Under the pieces are notes generated by a model. It was not told the DNA's origin, searched no databases, and saw only the letters and a list, made by a program, of their open reading frames with translations. This document shows, piece by piece, positions 25,101-37,100 of a stretch of DNA of 64,000 bases (the first letter of the stretch is position 1; each line of letters starts with the position of its first letter). A program made the translations under genes and the position numbers. The DNA lies in the NCBI GenBank assembly GCA_947568835.1, contig OX387608.1:12748001-12812000 (forward strand). Direction: 5' to 3'. The DNA comes from Protonemura montana (lineage: Eukaryota; Arthropoda; Insecta; Plecoptera; Nemouridae).

Positions 25101-28100
25101 AGTCTTTGAGAAGAGGCACATGAATAACTCCTTCAAAAAACCATGATTCCTGGATGCTGCAGCTCGATGATAGGGTGATACAAGATGGGATGAGATGGAG
25201 TCCCGTTGGCGTGAAAAAGACGTGCACACTTTCTGGGACTCGTGTCTTTAAGAAAGAGGGCATTCGTACCTCCTTAAAAAAACCATGATTCCTGGATGCT
25301 GCAGTTCAATGATAGGGTGATACAAGATGAGATGGTGTCCAGTTGTTGTAGACAAGATGAACGTTCTTCCTCGGAATCAAGTCTTCAAGTATGACGGCAT
25401 TCGTAACTCATTCCAAAAACCATGATTCCTGGATGCTGCAGTTTATGATAGGGTGATACAAGATGATATGGTGTTCAGTTGTTGTAGACAAGATGAGCGT
25501 TCTTCCTCGGAAACAAGTCTTTAAGTATGAGGGCATTCGTAACTCATTCCAAAAGCCACAATTCCTGGATGCTGTAGTTCGATGATAGGGTGATACAAGA
25601 TGAGATGGTGTCCAGTTGTTGTGGACAACCCATGCATCTTCCTCGGAAACGAGTTTTTGAAAAAGGAGGGCATTTGTAACTCTTTTAAAAAACCATCATT
25701 CCTGGATGCTGCAGTTTGATGAAAGGGTGATACGAGACGGGATGAGATGGAGTCAGGTTGGCGTGAAAAAAACATACATTCTTTCTGGGACTCGTGTCTT
25801 TAAGAAAGAGGGCATTCGTACCTCCTTAAAAAACCATGATACCTGGATGCTGCAGTTCGATGATAGGGTGATACAAGATGAGATGGAGTCCAGTTGTTGT
25901 AGACAACCCATGCATCTTCGTAGGAAACGAGTTTTTGAGTATGAGGGCATTCGTAACTCATTCAAAAAACCACGATTCCTGGATGCTGCAGTTTATGATA
26001 GGGTGATACAAGATAAGATGGTGTCCAGTTGTTGTAGCAAGGCGAGCATTATTACTCGGAATCGAGCCTTTAAGTATGAGGGCATTCGTAACTCATTCCA
26101 AAAACCATGATTCCTGGATGCTGCAGTTCAATGATAGGGTGATACGAGATGAGATGTTGTCCAGTTGTTGTGACAAGATGAGCGCTCTTCCTCGGAAACC
26201 AGTCTTCAAGTATGACGGCATTCGTAACTCATTCCAAAAACCATGATTCCTGGATGCTGCAGTTTATGATATGGTGATACAAGATGATATGGTGTTCAGT
26301 TGTTGTAGACAAGATGAGCGTTCTTCCTCAGAAACAAGTCTTTAAGTATGAGGGCATTCGTAACTCATTCCAAAAACCACAATTCCTGGTTGCTGCAGTT
26401 CGATGATAGGGTGATACAAGATGAGATGGTGTCCAGTTGTTGTGGACAACCCATGCATCTTCCTCGGAAACGAGTTTTTGAAAAAGGAGGGCATTTGTAA
26501 CTCTTTTAAAAAACCATCATTCCTGGATGCTGCAGTTTGATGAAAGGGTGATACGAGACGGGATGAGATGGAGTCAGGTTGGCGTGAAAAAAACATACAT
26601 TCTTTCTGGGACTCGTGTCTTTAAGAAAGAGGGCATTCGTACCTCCTTAAAAAACCATGATACCTGGATGCTGCAGTTCGATGATAGGGTGATACAAGAT
26701 GAGATGGAGTCCAGTTGTTGTAAACAACCCATGCATCTTCGTAGGAAACGAGTTTTTGAGTATGAGGGCATTCGTAACTCATTAAAAAAACCACGATTCC
26801 TGGATGCTGCAGTTCGATGATAGGGTGATACGAGACGAGATGGTGTCCAGTTGTTGTGGCAAGACATGCGTTCTTCCTCGGAAACGAGTTTTTGAAAAAG
26901 GAGTTCATTCGTAACTTCTTCAGAAAGCCATGATTCTTCGATGCTACAGTTCGATGATAGGGTGATACAAGATAAGATGGTGTCCAGTTGTTGTGGCAAG
27001 ACATGCGTTCTTCCTCGGAAACGAGTTTTTGAAAAAGGAGTTCATTCATAACTTCATTCCAAAAACCACGATTCCTGGATGCTGCAGTTTATGATAGTTT
27101 GATACAAGATGAGATGGTGTCCAGTTGTTGTGGCAAGATGAGCGTTCTTCCTCGGAATCGAGTCTTTAAGTATGAGGGCATTCGTAACTCATTCAAAAAA
27201 CCACGATTCCTGGATGCTGCAGTTTATGATAGGGTGATACAAGATAAGATGGCGTCCAGTTGTTGTAGCAAGGCGAGCATTATTACTCGGAATCGAGTCT
27301 TTAAGTATGAGGGCATTCGTAACTCATTCCAAAAACCATGATTCCTGGATGCTGCAGTTCAATGATAGAGTGATACGAGATGAGATGTTGTCCAGTTGTT
27401 GTGACAAGATGAGCGTTCTTCCTCGGAAACCAGTCTTCAAGTATGAAGGCATTCGTAACTCATTCCAAAAACCATGATTCCTGGATGCTGCAGTTTATGA
27501 TAGGGTGATACAAGATGATATGGTGTTCAGTTGTTGTAGACAAGATGAGCGTTCTTCCTCGGAAACAAGTCTTTAAGTATGAGGGCATTCGTAACTCATT
27601 CAAAAAACCACGATTCCTGGATGCTGCAGTTTATGATAGTTTGATACAAGATGAGATGGTGTCCAGTTGTTGTGGCAAGATGAGCGTTCTTCCTTGGAAT
27701 CGAGTCTTTAAGTATGAGGGCATTCGTAACTCATTCAAAAAACCACGATTCCTGGATGCTGCAGTTTATGATAGGGTGATACAAGATAAGATGGCGTCCA
27801 GTTGTTGTAGCAAGGCGAGCATTATTACTCGGAATCGAGTCTTTAAGTATGAGGGCATTCGTAACTCATTCCAAAAACCATGATTCCTGGATGCTGCAGT
27901 TCAATGATAGGGTGATACGAGATGAGATGTTGTCCAGTTGTTGTGACAAGATGAGCGTTCTTCCTCGGAAACCAGTCTTCAAGTATGAAAGCATTCGTAA
28001 CTCATTCCAAAAACCATGATTCCTGGATGCTGCAGTTTATGATAGGGTGGTACAAGATGAGATGGTGTTCAGTTGTTGTAGACAAGATGAGCGTTCTTCC

Positions 28101-31100
28101 TCGGAAACAAGTCTTTAAGTATGAGGGCATTCGTAACTCATTCCAAAAACCACGATTCCTGGATTCTGCAGTTCTATGATAGGGTGATACGAGATGAGAT
28201 GGTGTCCAGTTGTTGTGGCAAGATGAGCGTTCTTCCTCGGAAACGAGTTTTTGAAAAAGGAGTTCATTTGTTCCTCCTTCAGAAAACCATGATTCTTCGA
28301 TGCTGCAGTTCGATGATAGGGTGATACAAGATAAGATGGTGTCCAGTTGTTGTGGCAAGGCGAGCATTATTACTCGGAATCGAGTCTTTAAGTATGAAGG
28401 CATTCGTATCTCATTCCAAAAACCACGATTCCTAGATGCTGCAGTTCGATGAACGGGTGATACAAGATAAGATGGTGTCCAGTTGTTGTAGCAAGGCGAG
28501 CATTATTACTCGGAATCGAGTCTTTAAGTATGAGGGCATTCGTAACTTATTCTAAAAACCACGATTCCTGGATGCTGCAGTTCGATGAGAGGGTGATACA
28601 AGATAAGATGGTGTCCAGGTGTTGTGGCAAGGCGAGCATTATTACTCGGAATCGAGTCTTTAAGTATGAGGGCATTCGTAACTCATTCCAAAAACCATGA
28701 TTCCTGAATGCTGCAGTTCTATGATAGGGTGATACGAGATGAGATGGTGTCCAGGTTGTTGTGGCAAGATGAGCGTTCTTCCTCAGAAACGAGTTTTTGA
28801 AAAAGGAGTTCATTTGTACCTCCTTCAGAAAACCATGATTCCTTCTGGCTGCAATTCGATGATAGGGTGATACAAGATGAGATGGTGTCCAGTTGTTGTG
28901 ACAAGATGAACGTTCTTCCTCGGAATCGAGTCTTTAAGTATGAGGGCATTCGTAACTCATTCCAAAAACCATGATTCCTGGATGCTGCTGTTCGATGATA
29001 GGGTGATACAAGATAAGATGGTGTCCAGTTGTTGTGGCAAGGCGAGCATTATTACTCGGAATCGAGTCTTTAAGTATGAGGGCATTCGTAACTCATTCCA
29101 AAAACCACGATTCCTGGATGCTGCAGTTCGATGAGAGGGTGATACAAGATGAGATGGTGTCCAGTTGTTGTGGCAAGATGAGCGTTCTTCCTCGGAATCA
29201 AGTCTTCAAGTATGAGGGCATTCGTAACTCATTCCAAAAACCACGATTCCTGGATGCTGCAGTTCGATGATAGGGTGATACAAGATAAGATGGTGTCCAG
29301 TTGTTGTTGCAAGGCGAGCATTATTACTCGGAATCGAGACTTTAAGTATGAGGGCATTCGTATCTCATTCCAAAAACCACGATTCCTGGATGCTGCAGTT
29401 CGATGATAGGGTGATACAAGATAAGATGGTGTCCAGTTGTTGTGGCAAGACGAGCATTATTACTCAGAATCGAGACTTTAAGTATGAGGGCATTCGTAAC
29501 TCATTCCAAAAACCACGATTCCTGGATGCAGCAGTTCAATGATAGGGTGATACAAGATAAGATGGTGTCCAGTTGTTGTGGACAAGACGTGTGTTCTTCC
29601 TCGGAAACTAGTCTTTAAGTATGAGGGCATTCGTAATTCATTCCAAAAACCACGATTCCTGGATGCTGCAGTTCAATGATAGGGTGATACAAGATGAGAT
29701 GGTGTCCAGTTGTTGTGACAAGATGAACGTTCTTCCTCGGAAACAAGTCTTTAAGTATGAGGGCATTCGTAACTCATTCCAAAAACCACAATTCCTGGAT
29801 GCTGCAGTTCTATGATAGGGTGATACAAGATGAGATGGTGTCCAGTTGTTGTGACAAGATGAGCGTTCTTCCTCGGAAAGGAGTTTTTGAAAAAGGAGTT
29901 CATTTGTACCTCCTTCAGAAAACCATTATTTTTCGATGCTGCAGTTCGATGATAGGGTGATACAAGATAAGATGGTGTCCAGTTGTTGTGGCAAGGCGAG
30001 CATTATTACTCGGAATCGAGTCTTTAAGTATGAGGGCATTCGTAACTCATTCCAAAAACCACCATTCCTGGATGCTGCAGTTCGATGAGAGGGTGATACA
30101 AGATGAGATGGTGTCCAGTTGTTGTGAAAAGATGAACGTTCTTCCTCGGAATCGAGTCTTTAAGTATGAGGGCATTCGTAACTCATTCCAAAAACCACGA
30201 TTCCTGGATGCTGCAGTTCGATGATAGGGTGATACAAGATGAGATGGTGTCCAGTTGTTGTGGCAAGGCGAGCATTATTACTCGGAATCGAGTCTTTAAG
30301 TATGAGGGCATTCGTGACTTATTCCAAAAACCATGATTCCTCGATGCTGCAGTTTGATGATAGGGTGATACAAGATGAGATGGTGTCCAGTTATTGTGGC
30401 AAGATGAGCGTTCTTCCTCGGAAACGAGTTTTTGAAAAAGGAGTTCATTTGTACCTCCTTCAGAAAGCCATGATTCCTGGATGCTGCAGTTCAATGATAG
30501 GGTGATACAAGATGAGATGGTGTCCAGTTGTTGTAGACAAGATGAGCGTTCTTCCTCGGAAACAAGTCTTTAAGTATGAGAGCATTCCTAACTCCTTCAA
30601 AAAACCATGATTCCTGGATGCTGCAGTTTGATGATAGTGTGATACGAGATGGGATGAGATGGAGTCTCGTGTGCGTGAAAAAGACGTGCATTCTTTCTGG
30701 GACTCGTGTCTTTAAGAAAGTGGGCATTCGTACCTCCTTAAAAAAACTAGGATTCCTGGATGCTGCAGTTCGATGATAGGGTGGTACGAGATGAGATGGT
30801 GTCCAGTTGTTGTGGCAAGACATGCGTTCTTCCTCGGAAATGAGTTTTTGAGAAGAGGTACATAAGTACCTCCTTCAAAAAACCATGAACCCTGGATGCT
30901 GCAGTTTTATTATGAGATGAGAAGAATTTTGATGAGAGAAAATAAGATGGTGTTAGGTTTGTGTGGACTTATTGTGCATTTTTCCTTAAAAACGAGACTG
31001 GCGAAGGAGGGCTTTTGTACCTCCTGAAACTGCAAATTCTGGTTGCTGCAGATTGAAGATGAAAAAGATGAATAATTTGGAGCTTCTTGAAAATAATATT

Positions 31101-34100
31101 TCTTTTCTTGAAAGTATGTTCCTGGAAATTTAGGCCTTTTCTGTTTTTCTGATTTGTTACTTTGAATTTTTGTAGTAATATAATTTCTTTGAGACTTACC
31201 CTGCTGCATATGCAACAGGCAGTCCTCACTTCACCTTCTTTGCACCTTTACGATTGCTGCGTATAGGGACGCAGCACATAAATATCCTTTTGAATCGCTT
31301 CCACCTTGAACCTTTGCCTTGGCTTTTTGGCAAAATCTCCATATCTTCAACCATATCCTGGCCAAGTTCCTCCAGTGTCGACGAGGAAGACTTGCGAACA
31401 TGAGACTTAGCATCATCTCCAAATGCTGGTTGGTCTTCAAAGTCTTTGTGCATCTGAACCTCTGACACGCTGCCACTCGAAGATTCTAGCTGATCAACTG
31501 AAAGGTTCGGTAACAAGGCCTCTGAACTACCTTTATCCTGGCAATTCTCTTCAGGTTCCTGCAGGTTTCTTGCTACAGCTGCCTCAAGGTCCTGGCATGA
31601 CACCTCGTCTTCTTCACTTCCCTCGACGACAGTTGGAAACACCATGGGTAAAGTTACTAGATTCCCTTTTTCGACAGATGGTTGCTCTTCTAAGTCTCGG
31701 TGCATCTGAACCTCTGACACGCTGCCACTCGAAGATTCTAGCTGATCAACTGAAAGGTTCGGTAACAAGGCCTCTGAACTACCTTTATCCTGGCAATTCT
31801 CTTCAGGTTCCTGCTGGTTTCTTGCCACGGCTGCCTCAAGGTCCTGGCATGACACCTCGTCTTCTTCACTTCCCTCGACGACAGTTGGAAACACCATGGG
31901 GAAAGTTACTAGATTCCCTTTTTCGACAGATGGTTGCTCTTCTAAGTCTCGGTGCATCTGACTCTCTGACATGCTGTCACTTGAAGATTCTAGCTGTTCA
32001 ACTGAGACGTTCGGTAACAAGGCCTCTGAACTACCTTTATCCTGGCAATTCTCTTCAGGTTCCTGCTGGTTTCTTGCCACGGCTGCCTCAAGGTCCTGGC
32101 ATGACACCTCGTCTTCTTCACTTCCCTCGACGACAGATGGAAACACCATGGAGAAAGTTCCTAGATTGGCTTTGCAGACAGATGGTTGCTCTTCTAAGTC
32201 TTGGTCCATCTGAACCTCTGACACGCTGTCACACGAAGAGTTGAAGTGTTCAACTGTGACGTTCGGTAACAAGGCCTCTTGGCTTCCTTCATTCAGGCAA
32301 TTTTCTCCTGGGATGATGTCTTGTGGGATTACTGCCATAGGCCAGTTTCCAAAATTCCACATGTCAGTTGGCCTACGAAATCTGTGATTTACCAGGGATG
32401 GTACTAAGTCTACTACTCTTTTCGAAAAGTCTACGAAGTGCCTCATTTGCATAATTATTTCCCAAAACATACTTTCGTCTCGGAGGTGTCGGTGTTCTGA
32501 CCCGAGGGAGATGTTATGGTATTCCGCAGAGGGAAGACGGGACTGCATCAAGTTGTACGAGCGGAATATAGACCTGTGGGTTGTCAGTGGTAAACGACGC
32601 AATCTAAATTTCGGTACCTTGGGTGGTTCTTTGCTCATTTCCTTCCGTTGTCCTCTCGTAGAACGTGATGATACGGATGGTGACCACGATGATGTTGATG
32701 ATGAAGAACTTGTTGTCCAGTTCATTTGCCTTTCTTGATGTTCCCGGGATCCGTGGCAAACTGGTCCCAGGGCTGCAACGCCCATTCCGCCACTCCATCC
32801 CTGCTGGGCAGGCGCTGTGAATAGCAAAACACTTAGTCAATATTACAAGAAATTCTGTGAAAGCAGGCTGGGGCATCTGCTAACAGCATACTTAAAGTTT
32901 AGACTCCAAAAGAAAATGTTGACATGTCTGTAGCATTTGGCCCTTTAGTCTGTAAATTAGGAACATGTGATTTCTCGCAGTGAAAAAAAAAATGTGTGAA
33001 TTGTGATTTTTTTTTTGCTTATTACGATGACTTTGAGCACACTCACTGTGGGCAACTTCCGACTTCTTGCTGTTTCTGTCGTTAGATGACATTCTTAAAG
33101 TTTTTAGAGAGCAAGAAGTTTTACACTTCTGACCTCTACGGCGAACCACAACGTAAAAAAGTTTCCGTGGAAACACATCGATTTATTTGTTGGTGAATTG
33201 AGGATTTAAATTGTTGCTTACCATTGTTGGTCATTGTTGAATTTGGGTGTTGGATATTTGACGTTTTCACCGTTTATTGTTCCATGGTTACCCATGTTTC
33301 ATAATCCTAAAAATGTAAACTGTAGAAAATAAGACCACTTGAGTGCAATTAAAATTTTTTTGGCATTTTAACAAAATGAAAAAGCTCTAAAACCCAGCCA
33401 ATTCTATAACGGAGTTTAGAGGTGATTCTTAATATTGGTGGGAAGTGGGTTAATGCTATCAGATAATTAAAACTTTATTTTTCAGAAGGAACCACCTTTA
33501 TCAATTTTTGTAGTAAAAATAAAATTTCATAGAATATAAAGAAAGAGGGGTATTGTAGACAAATAAAAATGCCTGTAAAATGTGTTTGCTTTTGTGGCTG
33601 TTTTGATGATTGATGTATGCTTGGTGACTGATTCCTTTTCTATGTCATATTTAAGTGATTTGTAATTATATGGTATAAATTGTGTGGTTATTTGTGGCTT
33701 GCATTTCGACACCATGGGCTTTACCGTTATGCCTGCGAAGGTGCGGCTAAATTTATGCAGCCAAACGCGCTTTAAACGTAGTGAAATTTCACCAATTGTG
33801 TGCAATTTACTTGACCACTTCAATATCTATGCTGGTTATTTTTCTCTCATATTAATACCCACAACCTTGACTCATGACCGAAACAACTAAAAAAGTAAGG
33901 CTGCCATTCTAATCTCTTTGACATGAAACTTTTAGGTTCTTAAATGTAACAACCAGCTTATAGGGAATATCTATTGTTTATCGAGGCTAACCGGCTCATA
34001 CAGGACATTCAGACATAAATCACTCTCTAAAAAGTATTCGGAAAAAATCTCAAGTCACCATTTTCACCAATCACAAAATCACAATCAACGAAGGATTGCT

Positions 34101-37100
34101 AAAAATCTAGTGAAACACATTAAGTTGAGCATTTTTTTACAACCAATGTTTTTTCGGCAGGTACCAAACACGCACAAGGAGTTACGTATTAAGATCATGC
34201 ATAACATCGGTCTCCTGTTTGTCCGCATGGGACAGCACGAAGATGCCGTTGCCAGTTTTCAATTCATCATGCAGGAGAAGCCAGATCTCACCACAGGTAA
34301 GCAATTGATTTGGGAGACCCAGAAAGCCAGAAAGACATTTCTTATCAGAAAACAAAGTAGAGCAAAACTGCGCTGGGCCAGGTATTCAATCGGTGACCAT
34401 AATTTATTTGACCAGTTCTGTTTGCTAGAGAGATTAAGCTCTTGAACGCATACATTTGTGGAGATTCAAGTTGTACTGTCCATCGGACGGGATGTTAAGC
34501 CGGAGGTTCGCAACTCATGTGAATAGCTCATGAAAATAGTTCTATAAGTTTTTTATTATTACCAACACTAAAACCGTCTCAAGAATTGGTTCTACTCCTT
34601 GGAGAACTGTCATTCTCATCAAATACACTAAAATCGTCTTAAAAAGCCAGTGTCCAAGTAGCTCAATGGTTTAGAGTAACACCTGCGATAGGTGGAGATC
34701 GGGGTTCGAGTCCCCATTTGGGCATCAATTTTTGAGACGGTTATAGTGTTGATAATAATAAAATACCCCGTTCATTGCAAGCTTTTGCAATATAAATAAG
34801 ATTTCATCCTAGTTCTATAAATTCTTTCCGCTGCAGGCCTGCATGCCGTTGTCTGCTTCTGTGCACTTGGGGACAAGGAAGGGATGAAGAAGGGATTCCA
34901 GGCAATGCTCGAAGTGCCGCTCAACCTGGACGAAGACAAATACAATCTGCTCAACAACGTGAGTACCCAACACTCTGGCTTCCTAACAATCACTACTAAC
35001 AATCAGCAACATTGTGCTGAGACAGGTATTGAATGGGCGACCATAATTTACAAGCTCAGAAAGTCTTGTTCAGATGGATGGAAAAAAGTAAATATCAACC
35101 TCTGGACATCATGGACCTGTAAAGGATTCCTGTTGTTCGAACTATACCATCCTTCGGAAAGGAAAATTGAACTGGTGGTTTTCTTGGTGTATCTTCCACA
35201 GGACTAGGTAGTTTGCCAGTCTCTCCTTCTTCCCTCTGTGCTAAGTTCAACATATATTTCATAACCACTTCTTATAAATTGGTTGGGAAAAAAATATTTG
35301 CATGGCTCACTATAAGCATTCAACACCATTTTTGGATAATTTTTTTCTAAAAACTAGTCTGTGGGTGTTACAGGACGACCCTGAGATGGTGCTGCTGCTC
35401 GAGGTGATCAAGAACGACGATCTGCGCAAGCTTGAGCGACAAATGAAACAGGATGCCGAGCGGAGTATCTTGATGGCAGCCAAATTGATCTCACCGGTCA
35501 TCGAAAGCTCGTTCGACGCTGGTAAGCTTTTGACCAGCCAATGACTTGAAAATCTTGCTAGCTTCTAAATTATAATTTTTATTCAATTCCAGTTTGACAA
35601 ACCTTGCTTTGAGTGTAATACTTTTCAAATATTGAGTTCAATTGTACTATTTCCAAGCCTTGACATATTCGTTGTCTGCTTGCGACAGGTTACGATTGGT
35701 GCGTGGACACGCTGAAAGCCTCCGCTTTCGCGTCGCTTGCGGCCGAGCTGGAGATCAACAAGGCTGTGACGTTGCTCAAGCAGAACCAGTACACCAAGGC
35801 GGTGGAAACGCTCAAGGAGTTTGAGCGCGAGGACCACAAGCTGGCGGGGGCGGCCACTGCAAACCTGGCGTTCATACACTTCGCGGTAAGCCACTTCGCG
35901 GTCTGCTTTCCCAAAATCTTAACTCCTAGGTAAAGTGTTAGTTGCATCAATTGCTATAGCAACAACCAATCACATGAAGTGAAAGTCAGCTGTTTCTGTG
36001 AGCTAGAGGCTTAACTCAGAGTTAAACAATTTGGGGAAGAAGTCTAAAACAGATACAAACAGCTAACTTTTAGCGCAAGGTATATTAATAAATTATTGAA
36101 ATCGAAACGTTTGCAGCTACTTTAGAAAACAAAATGGACTTACTTATTTGAAAATTGGCTCCAAGAAAGAGAAATTAATTTTGTTACTTTTGAATGATAA
36201 TGAATTCCATAAAAGAATTGAAACAACCTGTGCGGTCGGTGCTTATCGAGTTGGTGCATATCTGGTTTATCCATGGGTGTGATTCTGCAATGTTTTTCTT
36301 GTGAGATCAGTAGAGGTGAGATGAGATGAAAAGCTTTTACATGAATCCTTTGCGCCTTATCTCATGTCACTGGGAAAAAGTTACCGAATGAAGATGAAAA
36401 TGTGAACTTGTTTAGCTCGGTATATAATTGCATGCATTGTAACTAAGCCAGGGTGCTATAAACAATAAAATTGTATTTATTTATATACAACTTAGGATTA
36501 ATACCAGAGTTGATTAGAAAGAAGTGGATCAGTATGTTACAGCTAAACTAATTGAACCCATTCAATGCATTTACGTGCCAAAAGAAACCACGTGCCAAAT
36601 GTAATGTAACTAATTGTAGGAACAACATTAAATAAAATACATAAAATATTATGTGTTCCTTACAATTATGTGTTTCTAGCAAGTATATTTTGTGTAGCTA
36701 TATTTGTAATTATATATTAGATGTTTATGTACTCATAATTATAATTGCTTGTTGGTCTATGGACTATAGTTGTAAATATTCATTCCATGTGTACCTATGT
36801 ACCTATGGTTCTATGTAGTATGTTACTACGTACCTTACCACAGTGCAGCAAATGCACATTTGTAAGAGAAAAATAAATACAAATACAAACTGGAGGTTCA
36901 TTAGGAACTTACCATAAAAAAGACGTGTCGACCCCTGATTTCAGCGCGGAGAGCTTGCCCTCGCAGAGCAGTGCGCAGAACGTAGCCGGGCAGCCGACGC
37001 GTACAGTGCCGCGGGATACGTCGCGCTGGGGTCGTGCGCGATGCAACGCGGCGACTTGGAGCGCGCGCGAGATCTGTATTCATGCGCGCTCGACAACGAC

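Noticed and set aside
25521..30823. Many open frames of 60-142 codons on both strands in the satellite
   Set aside because: The 136-bp period shifts frame at each unit, no start or splice context is shared, and the frames only reflect few stops in the unit. They are not supported as genes.
25040..30960. CRISPR array
   Set aside because: Units are contiguous near-identical 136-bp repeats with no unique spacers, in a eukaryotic intron.
31423..32244. 273-codon plus-strand frame opposite the repeat-protein gene
   Set aside because: It is the mirror of the 252-bp coding repeats. The minus frame has splice sites and a longer reading frame; this one has neither.
34652..34724. Genuine decoding tRNA-Ser(CGA)
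   Set aside because: No long variable arm, a mismatch in the anticodon stem, and G in place of T at position 33.
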